A stretch of DNA of 64,000 bases. Origin: Leptodactylus fallax (Eukaryota > Chordata > Amphibia > Anura > Leptodactylidae). Below, piece by piece: positions 12,891 to 24,205 of this stretch. The stretch lies in NCBI GenBank assembly GCA_947044405.1, contig CAMRHE010000063.1, forward strand, positions 6,195,501 through 6,259,500, read 5' to 3'. A program made the position numbers and the translations under genes. The notes below the pieces were generated by a model. That model was given only the letters and a program-made list of their open reading frames with translations, ran no database searches and was not told where the DNA came from. Numbering within the stretch: the stretch's first letter is position 1; every line of letters starts with the position of its first letter.

Positions 12891-13525
12891 TGAGCTGCAG
12901 TACCAAACACATTCTGTTTTAGGAAGAAAGCAGCCTTTTTTTTTTTATTCTCCAAGCAAGCCCTTTAAATTTTGTCATGGACCCCGGCTGTATCCATATG
13001 TAAATACTTCTTTTTTGGACTTAATTTACACTTGTGAGAATCGGAGTATTTGTTTGTTTGCTTGTTTGGAACACTCGGCTGATTTTTCTCTTTTCTTTGC
13101 TCCAACTCTCTAATTAGAAGATGATTTCTATGTATCTCACATCCAACATGTCCTAGCTGAGTATATATTCTTTTATCTTGTTTGTTTGTTAGTATTTATC
13201 ATGGAAATGGAACATATCGGGGGCGCCGCGGCTGATTTTATTGTGAAATGAGTATAATTAGTGTTAGATGTAATTTACATGACATCACTTTACATCCATC
13301 TCCCGTTTCTGCGGAGCGCCCCCTGTTTACCTAATCAATGGTTATTGTTTATGACATTGATTGGTACATTGTGTGCACATATCCATGGAGACGGCGAAGA
13401 CATTTTGCCATTTTTGTTTCTATTAAGGTGATTTGTTTTTTGTGTCTTAACATTTGGGAATAAATTGCAGGCCAGAACCCAGCTCACACACTACTGCTGA
13501 AAATACATAAGCTCATCAAATTTTA
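12891..13525. other. Non-coding DNA, possible conserved segment
   Basis: No gene is recognised. The part at about 13120-13450 is free of familiar repeats and contains TAATTAG-like and TGTTTAC-like sites. This is compatible with, but does not prove, a conserved regulatory segment. Confidence 0.35.
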
Positions 13526-14185
13526 AAGGGAGTGTGTCACCAGACCCAGCATATCACCCCAGCCCTGCAGATAGATAGGTTAGTGTCACCAGAACCAGCA
13601 TATCACCCCAGCCCTGCAGATAGATAGGTTAGTGTCACCAGAACCAGCATATCACCCCAGCCCCGCAGATAGATAGGTTAGTACCAGACACCAGCATATC
13701 ACCCCAGCCCTGCAGATATATAGGTTAGTGTCACCAGAACCAGCATATCACCCCAGCCCTGCAGATAGATAGGTTAGTGTCACCAGACCCAGCATATCAC
13801 CCCAGCCCTGCAGATAGATAGGTTAGTGTCACCAGAACCAGCATATCATCCCAGCCCTGCAGATAGATAGGTTAGTGTCACCAGAACCAGCATATCACCC
13901 CAGCCCTGCAGATAGATAGGTTAGTGTCACCAGAACCAGCATATCACCCCAGCCCTGCAGATAGATAGGTTAGTGTCACCAGACCCAGCATATCACCCCA
14001 GCCCTACAGGTAGATAGGTTAGTGTCACCAGAACCAGCATATCACCCCAGCCCTGCAGATAGATAGGTTAGTGTCACCAGACCCAGCATATCACCCCAGC
14101 CCTACAGGTAGATAGGTTAGTGTCACCAGAACCAGCATATCACCCCAACCCTGCAGATAGGTTAATGTCACCTGAACCAAATTGT
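13526..14185. repeat. 49-bp minisatellite, array B (about 13 copies)
   Basis: Same 49-bp unit as array A, with a recurring CAGACCCAGC variant. The array starts from a short leader, TTAAAGGGAGTGTGTCACCA, that also precedes array C. The leader resembles the inverted ends of the local foldback elements, so the array probably grew from the end region of such an element. Confidence 0.95.
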
Positions 14186-14229
14186 GTTGCTCCCTTGTGA
14201 ATTTTGAATTCGCTAAGGTATTGCCATTT

Positions 14230-15325
14230 TTGTCAATATGCATATATACCTCCCAACTTTTAGAGGTCAGAAAGAGGGACAAAATGTGTGATCTACCACA
14301 AATTTAGCTCCACTCACTTCTAAATTGACTCCGCCCATTCTCATCCATTTCTCTTTGTGCCCCCACACAGTATAATGCTCTTACAGTCACCCTAATATTA
14401 TATGCCCCCATATTATAATGTTGTCTTCAAATTGACCCCACAGTATAAAGTCTCTCTCCTGGTGCACCCATGGTTTAATGTCACCCTCCAGCTGCTCCAT
14501 AGTTTAATGTCCCCCTCCAGCTGCCCCAGTTTAAACTGGGTGCAAATAGAGGGAGACATTAAACTGGGGCAACTGGAGGAGGACATTAAACCATGGGGGC
14601 AGCTGGAGGGGGACATTAAACTGGAGGCAACTAGAGGAGGACATTAATGTCTCCCTCCAGCTGCCCCCACAGTTTAATGTCCTCCTCCAGTTGCCCCCAA
14701 TTTAATGTCCCCCTCCAGCTAACCCTACAGTTTAATGTCCCTCTCCAGTTGTCCCCATTTTAATGTCCTCTTCCAGCTACCTCCCCGGGTTTAATGTCCC
14801 CCTCCAGTTTCCCCCAGTTTAATACTCCCTCCATCTGCCCCCAGTTTAATGTCCTTCTTCATCTGCCGCCACAGTTTAATGTCCTCCTCTGTCTGCCCCC
14901 AAAGTTTAATGTCCCTCTCATATGGCCCAAAATTTAATGCCCCCCTCATATGCCCCCTCAGTTTATTATCCCCCCTTCATCTACCCCCACAGTTTAATGT
15001 CCCTCTTCATCTGCCAAAGTTTAACATAAAAACACTGACACTCACCTCTACTCACTCCCCTGCTGAGCAGTCTGCAGTCTCTTGTCCCAGAGTGTTAAGG
15101 AAGCTGCAGGAGCGATGTGAGTGACATCATCACACTGCGCCTACAGCTCCCGGAGCTGAAGCACACAAGGGGCACAGTGGTGAGGTAGGAGCTTCTCTGG
15201 ACGCATATAAGTTAAATCAAGGACATACCTCCTGTCGACCGGGACCGTGGGACAGGACCCAAAATCCAGGACTGTCCTGCAGAATCTGGGATGATTGGGA
15301 GGTATATGCATATTAGCTCTTTGGA
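14230..15325. mobile_element. Inverted-repeat element carrying a 30-bp minisatellite
   Basis: The ends are inverted: CATATATACCTCCCAACTTT at the left and GATTGGGAGGTATATGCAT at the right. Near the right end are GGGACAGGACCC and AGGACTGTCCTGC blocks that also occur at 34885-34925. The middle (about 14400-15020) is a minisatellite of about 30 bp with the phrase TTTAATGTCCCCCTCCAGCT. A block at about 14545-14645 is flipped (GGAGGACATTAAAC), with the flip point at the palindrome ACATTAATGT near 14641-14650. The same unit and element recur at 34800-35590. Confidence 0.75.
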
Positions 15326-15399
15326 AACAATAATGGTGTTCTGCTTAACTATTTGGAGCAATGACAAGATGCCTGTTGCTACAAATAGTTCATTTGCAT

Positions 15400-15870
15400 A
15401 TTGGGGCTCTGCCGCACCATCCGCTCTTGTCCTGGTTTGTTCTGTCCTCTTCTATCCTCCTGGGTGATGTCAGCACCCCTGCTGAGAGATGTGATTGTGA
15501 AGCTTCATGATGTTAGCACACCCCATGTGACTGCTGAGGCCCAATCACAGGTCTCATTGTTTCCCACTGGGTCTGCTGACATCACCCAGAAAAAGCAGTG
15601 TTATTCACCTCTACCTGTTCTCTTCAACGCTTCTGCCTGATGTCAGGGTCACATGGGTCACACAGCGCCGTAATGCTCAGGAGAGGTGAGTAACATTGGT
15701 TTTTATGTTTTATCACCTCCCCGGGGCCTCCGCTTATTATACTCTGGGGTCTAGTCCTAGTATAATAGAGATTTATAGGTAACAAATTTCAAAAGTTTTT
15801 TGTAAAATTTTTGTAAAATTTGTAACAAATCCGGTTTCTTAGCTCATCACTAATCATGGTGAAACACATA
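15400..15870. mobile_element. Diverged MITE-like element (AGAGATGAGC family)
   Basis: Has the family core CTCCTGGGTGATGTCAGCAC and CCATGTGACTGCTGAGGC, and ends in CCGGTTTCTTAGCTCATCAC. The left end is eroded. Confidence 0.5.
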
Positions 15871-16590
15871 AGTTATGTGAAGAGACCACAATGTATAATA
15901 ATAGCCCTTCTGGTTTGGAGTAGACAACTTCGGTCCGAAGTGGAACTGGTGGGTAAACCTCGATAATATTCGTATAAGGTATCTAGCGACGTTCGCCCAT
16001 TTCTATCTTCTACAGTCGCAACCAAAGCTACAATGAAGCTGCTCTTTTCTATATAGCAGGATTTTACATGTTCTTTACAGTAGTCTCACATCACGTTCCT
16101 ATAGAGATAGGATGGAGGTGACTCCTAAAAGCTCAGGCATCAAAACGTAAGCGCTACGTGTAACCCGCACTAGATATCCGTCCATAACACATGATAAACT
16201 AGCTGAGAGCTTTGAGACTTAAAAGCAGCTTCGCTGTACGTGACACGGCCAGATGTACGCCGCGCACCGGCTTAGTCATGTAGGTGGTAGAAAATTGTTC
16301 TGTTTGTTTAGGATGGATCAGTATAAATCCCTGGAAATGTTTGATCTGCGCCTTTGATCTCACTTTCAAGGTAGAAGCAGCAGGAGTCTTAAGGAACGAT
16401 TTGACATTCAATTATCCTTCTTAACACGCACAAATAATAAGCAAAGCATCTGATAAGTAAAACGTCTTATGTAATATCTACAATAATGGCCGCCCCGCTG
16501 ATCAGCTCGTCTCCAAGGGTCTGGCTGATGAAATCCCTGACGATCAGTCTCTAACAGGAGAAGCTGCCCCTACAAGGAAATTGTAGTATT
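15871..16590. other. Non-coding DNA, no gene seen
   Basis: Contains a partial match to the same MITE ends (TTCGCCCATTTCTATC near 15990). Otherwise the sequence looks unique. Confidence 0.4.
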
Positions 16591-17340
16591 AGGCTAAGTT
16601 CACACAGTGGAAAATGAAGAGAAATTCCACCACCGTACACAACCATGGATTTGCCACGACGGAATGCCGATGCAGGATATCAGCTTTCTGTTGCAGCTTT
16701 CCTCTTCTGATTAGGCCAAGATGAATGGGAGCCACGGAAGCCACAGAATCCACGGCAAGATTGAGCAGGGTGCTGATTTTTTTCAATGGGATTCCTTTCA
16801 ATGGGATGCAGATTCAGGACAAAATCTGCCATGGATTTGGGGACAGAATCTGCTCTCAAATGCATGTCAGATTCCTACGTGTTTACCTAGCCTTAGGGTA
16901 AGTTCACACATAGGAATTTGGCACTGAATTTGACTCTGAATTTGTCAAGCAGAAAATTTCTGCTTCAGGAATTTGAAGAGGATTCTGCTTGACAAAAATC
17001 GACGAGGATTTTGATGCTGAATTTAAAGCAGAATTTGAAGCACCACTGTATTTTGCCTTTATTGGGCACACACAAATTCCAAATTTGAATTTGGAATTTG
17101 CGCCTACCTAATAAAGGCAAATTCCTCGCCAACGGAGAAGGATTATTTTCTGCCTCCAATTAATTTCAATGGGATTTCTCAGACGGAATCCGCATGAAGA
17201 ACGAGCAGGACTCTTATTTTTCCACTAGCTAAAAAAAATCAGCTATTGAAATCAATGGGAGGCAGATATCAGGTGGAATTTCAGATATATTCTGCATCAA
17301 AACCCGCATCAAAATCAGTGCCAAATTCCTAGGTGTGATA
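16591..17340. mobile_element. Two adjacent MITE-like elements with GTTCACAC ends
   Basis: GCTAAGTTCACACAG near 16593 and GGGTAAGTTCACACATAGGA near 16897 open two neighbouring elements. The second closes at about 17340 with GCCAAATTCCTAGGTGTGA, the inverse of its start. Both are rich in AATTTGG/CCAAATT inverted pieces and in the phrase TTTCAATGGGATTCC. Related copies are at 47337-47812 and about 61690-62145. Confidence 0.65.
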
Positions 17341-18925
17341 GATGGGCCAAGTCCACCAAAAGGGCAGCCACTTTTTCAAAAACTGGTCAAACACTAGTGA
17401 TTTTTATCATTACAACAACAAATTTCAACCAATTATTGCCATTTGTCTGAGGTTCTTGGGCCCACAAGATAAAATGGCTCCTGAGGCCCACCCGCCAACA
17501 ATAAACGGTCCCTAGAAAACAGACCATAGTACTCTTCTCAGTAGATGTCTTCTGCTGGACTATTATTGTGGGCCCACTGGAGGTTTCTCTGATATTCTGG
17601 TGGGCCAGTCCGACACACAAGACACCAACCAAAGATCTCATTTTATATCTTTAGTCCAATTGTTGTTGACTTTGGTTATACTTGGATCCAGGATGACAGA
17701 TCTAGATAGAAGGTTGGACCAAGTTAGTAAGTTAATATCTATTCGCAGGTTAGATGATGATTAGCTATCTGGTGGGGGGTTCGACCACTGGAACCTTCTA
17801 TGAGCCCAAGATCAGGGTCCTATTTCCCTGGGACTAGCTGGTCATCACAGGTTAGAGTTTAGGACTGAGGTCCTGTGTCTGGATTTCAAGAAACAATACA
17901 GGAACAGAACTGAGCGAACCCAATCATGTGTCCCCTCTTAAAGTTTGTCAACTAGGCAAAATGTCTTGAGGGTGTCATAGAGGCATAGAGAGTCAACAAT
18001 CTTGCACCAAGGAGTACACTACCCAAAAGTAGCCTCTGAGTGTCTTTCTATAGGGCACCAGAGGAAGCACTTTTACGCCCTCTTGTGGCAAGAGCAAGAC
18101 CTGTGATCATTTACATATCTGTCTGAGCCATAACTGCAGGACCAGTTATGGCTCAATTTTTTTTACTCTCGGACACGGAAAGAAGACGAGAGCAGTAATG
18201 AAGAATCTGTGACAGAATTATAACCCCTATACCTGCTAAGATGGCTGCCATAACTTTACTTCCTGGAACAAACTACCCAAAAAAGACATAAAAAGAAAAA
18301 AAAAACATAAATTGATTTCTGAACATAAATGAGCCTCAACATCCCCTATATAAACACCAGTCACAGTAAATTTATTTTCAGTAATTCCTTGCTGTGTTCT
18401 TGTCCTTCGATCCCATGGTTGATTTTATCTTCATGAACACAGAACAGAGAGAGTGTGCGATAGTAAAACACTGCGAGAGTCTGTCATGTTTATATAAAGA
18501 GCGGCTTTACTCACTGAGCCTACGTGTGTCCCTGGTGGAGCAGAGCTCAGGAATGATGGCTCAGGAGCACGCTATAGGTACTGGAGTCAGTGCAGCTGTG
18601 CGAGAGGTATGTAGTCACTGCAAACACGGCATAACTCACGCTAATCTGGGAAGAAGTGGATCTGTCATTCCAAGGAAGACTTCAAGACGTGTTTTCAGAG
18701 TGACAATTAGGACAAAGTCAAGAAAAAGGGCAAATAAAATGTAAAATACCCTTATATGAGTTGTACAATGAAGTCCTATGGATGTCATAGAGGACCTACC
18801 TCTACTGGACAGAGTGGACCACCACTGCAAAGAGTGTCTCCCACTCTGGAGGACTCAGCATGACCAGATGTGGCTCGTAGGAATGAGAAAACTAGTTTCT
18901 AATGAGGCAGGTTTGTTACAAATTT
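17341..18925. other. Non-coding DNA, no gene seen
   Basis: No supported gene. An open segment at 18394-18744 (116 codons) has no recognisable domain, repeats or splice context, and is treated as chance. Confidence 0.4.
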
Positions 18926-19435
18926 TCCAAAAATTTGGAGTTCTTCGCCCATCTATCCAGATCTATGCAACTTATTGTCATCTGGGTGATAACTCATGTA
19001 TCTCATCATGGTTAGAGATGAGTGATCTAGATTCATTACGAAATTTCCAAAAATTTCCAGTGGAGGTGCGGAAAAATAATAAATACTGATCATCTGCCCT
19101 TACCTCTCCTGGGCTCCCTTATGGTCCTTTTCGGTCTTCTTCCAACCTTTTGGGTGACAACATGGTCTTGCATTAACGTCAACGTCAAGACCCATTCACA
19201 GACCTCAGCAGTCCCCTCGGGGCCAGAGACATCACCCAGAACACCACCAAAGTGGACCCTGAGGGCACTCAGGAGACGTGACCTCCTCTTATTAGACTTT
19301 GGGGTTTGCAGAAGTCCCACTGTATAATAATAGTGCTTCTAGTTGGACCAAAATGGACCAAAAAGTTGGAACAAGTGGCCGACCCTCGTGAATATTCAAG
19401 AAACCAATCTCGCGAGTTTTGCCCATCTGTAACCA
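18926..19435. mobile_element. MITE-like elements of the AGAGATGAGC family
   Basis: GGTTAGAGATGAGTGATC near 19011 opens a copy that closes near 19430 with GAGTTTTGCCCATCTGTAAC. The middle has CTCAGCAGTCCCCTCGGGGC and GACATCACCCAG, shared with the other copies listed. A neighbouring end (TTCGCCCATCTATCC) is at about 18946. Confidence 0.5.
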
Positions 19436-20580
19436 TTATCGGTTTTCTACAAGTTCCATGATGACCAATCAATGGCTGATGGGAGAGAACCAATATGGCC
19501 GCACTTCCTGTTGTCACTGTTGCAAAATGGCCTCCCAGTGAATAAAAAATGTCCAATATTTTTGTATCAAATCCAATTTTAGCTAATATATATTGTTGAA
19601 TTTAATTTAATTTTTTTATTTTTTTTTGTAAAAAATCCCCTTTAAATGATGTATTTTTGATTCATTTTGAAATTCAAGCTCTAACTTGTAGTTCCACAGA
19701 AGCTTGGGAATGGCGCTCTGAATTCCTGCGCTGTATGACATAAATTATTGACTTGTCATCTCCTTTTATTAAATTAAGGCAGAAAATAAATTCGACGGAG
19801 GGAGATTTTTCTATGTCGGCTACATTATCCTCTCAGGAAATGGCGTGCATGCTTCATGTAACATTTTAGCCCCGCGGAGCACATGACCCACACATAATAT
19901 AATGATTTTACGGCCAGTGTTTGGGTGGCATTCTCCTCTTTCCAGATGTAGTATTGTAATATTCCCAGTTAGGGTTTTATTATATATTGTAATAAACTTA
20001 CAGATACATATATAGTCTATGTGGATCAATGCATTGTATACAATACAGTGTGCAAATATATCCTCAGCTCAGGGGACGAATAACCTGGAGCTTGTGTGAG
20101 AGTCTATACATCCCTGAGGTTAGCTTTATACTGTCACCTGACCTGATGAGTGCAGATGTTTAGCTTCAGTGGTTAAACATGGCCGCAACACCATATCGTG
20201 GGTTACTATGTCGCAGACAGAATCGCCACTGGTGGTTTGCATCTAATGCTTTAGAAGGTTTGTATTCAATTATAAAAAGGTTTTTTTTTAGTCAGAAACA
20301 GCACCACTCTTGTCCACAGGCCATGTCTGGTATTGCAGTTCAATCTCATTGATGTGACTGGACTAGAGCTACAATACTGGAAGGTTTACTTCTTTATTTG
20401 GCAAGAAGAGAGTTAACCTCCGAGACATTTCTGCCTTTTGTGCTGATAATACACAGGCGTCCATGAAGGGGATAGCATTACAATACCAGGGCTGAGCAGC
20501 GATGGTCTGCTTTCTGTTACAATGTAAGGTGCTAGTGGTAGATGCTGTATATCATCTCTCCGTGTATACACATGTCACCA
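19436..20580. other. Non-coding DNA, no gene seen
   Basis: AT-rich, unique-looking sequence leading into the GATA microsatellite. Nothing is recognised. Confidence 0.4.
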
Positions 20581-20585
20581 GATAA

Positions 20586-20646
20586 AGATGAGATAGATAG
20601 ATACATAGATATGGTAGATAGATAGATAGATAGATAGATAGATATG

Positions 20647-20737
<91 letters not shown>

Positions 20738-20805
20738 TGAGATAGAAAGATAGAGATAGATAGATGGGTAGATAGGTAGATAATATAAAATAGATATTAG
20801 ATAGG

Positions 20806-20846
<41 letters not shown>

Positions 20847-20868
20847 TACAACAATATAAAATGAATAT

Positions 20869-20905
<37 letters not shown>

Positions 20906-21339
20906 TATCGATATTAGATAGACATTAGAGAGATAGATATATAAGATAATATAAAATAGATATTTAGATAGATAATTAGATACAGATTAATAGATAGATA
21001 GATACATAGATAGATAGATAGATAAATAAATATATATTTAGATAGATATATAGATTAGAGATACATAGATAAATAGATACAGATTAAGAAACAGACAGAT
21101 GATAGATCGATAGAGAGATACAGTATGAGATAGATAAATAGATATGAGATAGATAAATAGATAGATCTGAGATTGATAAATCTGAGCTATATGATACAGA
21201 GATAGATAGGTAGAAAGATAGATAATATATAAGATAATATAAAATAGATATTTAGATAGATAGATAGAATATCGATATTAGATAGATATTAGAGAGATAG
21301 ATATATAGATATATAAGATATATATAAGATAATATAAAA

Positions 21340-21407
<68 letters not shown>

Positions 21408-21420
21408 GATATTATATAGA
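20586..21420 (+). repeat. (GATA)n microsatellite, about 830 bp
   Basis: Long runs of GATA mixed with GATATTAGATA, AGATAATATA and a short (GACA)n block at about 21358-21380. The interruptions are themselves repeated (TAGATATTAGA plus AATATAAAATAGATA), showing slippage and local duplication. The reverse-strand open reading of this region is only the translation of the repeat. Confidence 0.98.
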
Positions 21421-22865
21421 TAATAAAAGCATAGATGTATTCATATAGTTATATATATTTTTTTTAAAGCTGTACCCAAGTTAAATCCAGAATCTGATTT
21501 AGGAATAAGGAGACATAAAGACATTTTACTATTTACAGCCTCGGATTATTTATTCTTTATTTCCTGAACATTTTGTTTTCTTGTGCGAGGAGAAGAAAGT
21601 TGTAAAGTTCCGGCCGTCTGTTACACTCATAGACTGACATCAATCCTATGGTAAGAAAATAATGATAGTCGCTAACAATCGGGTGTTCCAGTAATTTACT
21701 GCCCTCCACCTCATCCTGCAGGAACGTTTCACGCTGGAAATAGAAAAGTCAACGATAAAATAAAAGTAATTTGTGTGGAACAAAATAATGACTCAGAAAT
21801 GAGAAAAAGTGGAGACGGCAAATACCACATGGAAAATGACTTATTACAGAACATGGGTTCCTTACCTTGTAAACCATTTATGATACCAGGCAACTGTGTT
21901 TAAGTATTAGGTCTCCGGGGGCGCTATATTTTACCTGACCATATAATAGGCCTCTGGAGGGTTGGTGAGGCGTGATGCCAGACGCTCTATCTAACCACCT
22001 TACCAAAAGAGCAATTATTGGCTCAATAACCCCTCTCCGCTATGTGTATAGAAGATTAGATTATTCTATTTAACCCCTAATATCTATCGCTACCTAAGTA
22101 ACTCATTCTTTATACCGCTTCAGTGTATCTAAAATGAAAAGTTCAGTAATATTTCAAAAAGTTTTACTTAGCCATTTCCTTTTGTGTCTACAGTTGCTAT
22201 GCAGGCCTATGTGTTTCCATGGTAACAGACGACAAACAAGCTCTCTGTAGTCTGATGGATTGTAGGTTTCCCCTGTTTCTTGCTCACTTGTCAATGATAT
22301 GTGTAATAGTGAAATTTCTGGAATACCCCGGGAAGGAGAGACGAACAATTTAATGGCATTGCCCTTGTCCACCTCACCATAATACCCCAGGAGAGGGCAG
22401 GCCGAATAGAAGCTAGCAAGAGGAGTCAAAGGTAGGGAACATAAATGATCTGAAATAAGCAGGTAGGTGGTAGAGGATTGGCTAGTCCAGGAGGGTAGTC
22501 GGATGGGCCAAGATTCAGATTGACACCTCGTCATAAGGTACATTTTTGTTACGGTCAAGTAGGGGTTAAAGAGGGTTTACATCTAGAATTGTTCATATAT
22601 TAATCAGAAGCCACCATAGTTATTGATGGTTTCCATGCGATGAGTGAAGTGAGTTATACTCTATTGGCAATCATCTGCTTTGTTGTGGCAGCCATTTTTA
22701 AAAAAAAAAGTGACAACAGGAAGTGCAGCCATCTTGTTTGCCTCTCCCTTTGTTGTTGATTGGACATGTTCACAAAATGAGAAGATGTGTTTAAGGAATT
22801 CATTATATTGAAGTATGATAAGGATTGGTGGGGAGGGTTGGCAACATTGGTCAATAAACTTTATG
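21421..22865. other. Non-coding DNA, no gene seen
   Basis: A 134-codon open segment on the minus strand (22154-22558) has no recognisable domain and no neighbouring exons. The rest looks like unique DNA. Confidence 0.4.
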
Positions 22866-23416
22866 ATTAGAGATGAGCGAATCGAAGATGACGAAGTGGA
22901 ATTCGATCCAAATTCTGTGAAATATTCGATTCGCATCGAATCCGGATTTCCTCACGCTTCGTGATAACGAACCGCATTTTGTTCAAAATGGCTGATGTAC
23001 ATGTTAGGACATGGGGCAAGGAACTCTGGGAACGCGGCATCACCCACAATGCCATGCGTGCAGCCAATCAGCAGCCAGCCCTGTAATGTCACAGCTCTTT
23101 AACCCCTTCGCGAGTGCCCACAACATGTTTGACCGCTGCATCCAAGGTGTTAAAACCCCCAATCGGTTATGGAGCAGGGTGTTAGCTGTAACTGACCCCT
23201 AACACCCTGCTCCATAACCGATCGGGGGTTTTAACACCTTGGATGCCGCGGTCATGTTCCAAGGGGTTCCGCCATTTTGCCGCCCACCCCGACTCTCTTC
23301 AGACAGGAAATAGCTGTTTATTCGCCGCGATTTAATTCGGATTAAATAGAATCGTATCGGTAAATTTAGCGAAGTTGCCCAATCGAATTTTTGAAAACTT
23401 CGCTCATCTCTATTAT
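22866..23416. mobile_element. Foldback element with internal 48-bp hairpin
   Basis: The ends are inverted: TTAGAGATGAGCGAA at the left and TTCGCTCATCTCTA at the right, followed inward by TCGAAGATGACGAAG-like and CCAATCGAATTT-like blocks. At the centre, arms at 23138-23185 and 23199-23246 are reverse complements with one or two mismatches (TCGGTTATGGAGCAGGGTGT pairs with ACACCCTGCTCCATAACCGA) around a 13-base loop. It is the best-preserved copy of the AGAGATGAGCGAA family in the window and is non-coding. Confidence 0.8.
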
Positions 23417-24205
23417 GATTCTCCTGCCTAAAACTCCTGCCTTGGCCACAAAGTGAGATTGTCCCGCCCATGAGGAGCAAGACACAAGACACATCCATCA
23501 TTTCATGTAACACATTGTATCAGTTCTACCCCAAAACTCATCTCCCCTAATTATATAGCCTTTGTTTGTTCCTCAACTTATTGTCATTGCCCCACCTGTG
23601 TTCATATACTGTAAATAGAGTCTCCCTTAAAGGGGTTGTCCAGGATTATGGTCCTTAGATCCACCAACATGGATGCGATGTCACTTCCACTTCTCAGCTA
23701 AGTTCAACCCCTTGCTGTATCCAGTTGATCTCTTACATAATTAATGATGTTACATTGTTTTGATGTGTTTGCTACAATGTATCAGCTGTACATTGTGCCG
23801 ACGCTATATAATAAAGGGATAATACCGCTATCACCCTGACAACACTTCCTTCATGTATCCTCAGAGTCAATTATACAAATTTGTGCAAGAATTACAGATT
23901 TTTGTTAAGCACTTCAGGTACTTAAACCAAATGAAAAGCTCCATACAATAGAAAACCGTAATAAAGGTAACCGCGCGCTCAAACTCTCCGTTGTAATCGT
24001 CTATTCTAAGAAGACTCGATATGAGATCCATCACTCGAAATAATTGCGGTGGGGATGGGGTCGCCAATTACACATAATTCCCTCATTCTGCTCCTTTCAT
24101 GAACCGGCAGAGAAAGGAATAGAATAATCTACTGATATATTTAGCCTGGAGATGAGATGTCAACACACACGGAAATCTAGAACACAGTTAGGAAGAATTT
24201 CTCTA
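23417..24205. other. Non-coding DNA with a MITE end
   Basis: Contains TTAAAGGGGTTGTCCAGGA near 23627, the typical end of the TAAAGGGG-ended elements, without a clear partner end. No gene. Confidence 0.4.

Noticed and set aside
18394..18744. 116-codon plus-strand open segment with a basic C-terminus
   Set aside because: No recognisable family and no supporting context; length is within chance for this AT content.
22154..22558. 134-codon minus-strand open segment
   Set aside because: No domain, no homologous pattern I recognise, no splice-linked neighbours.
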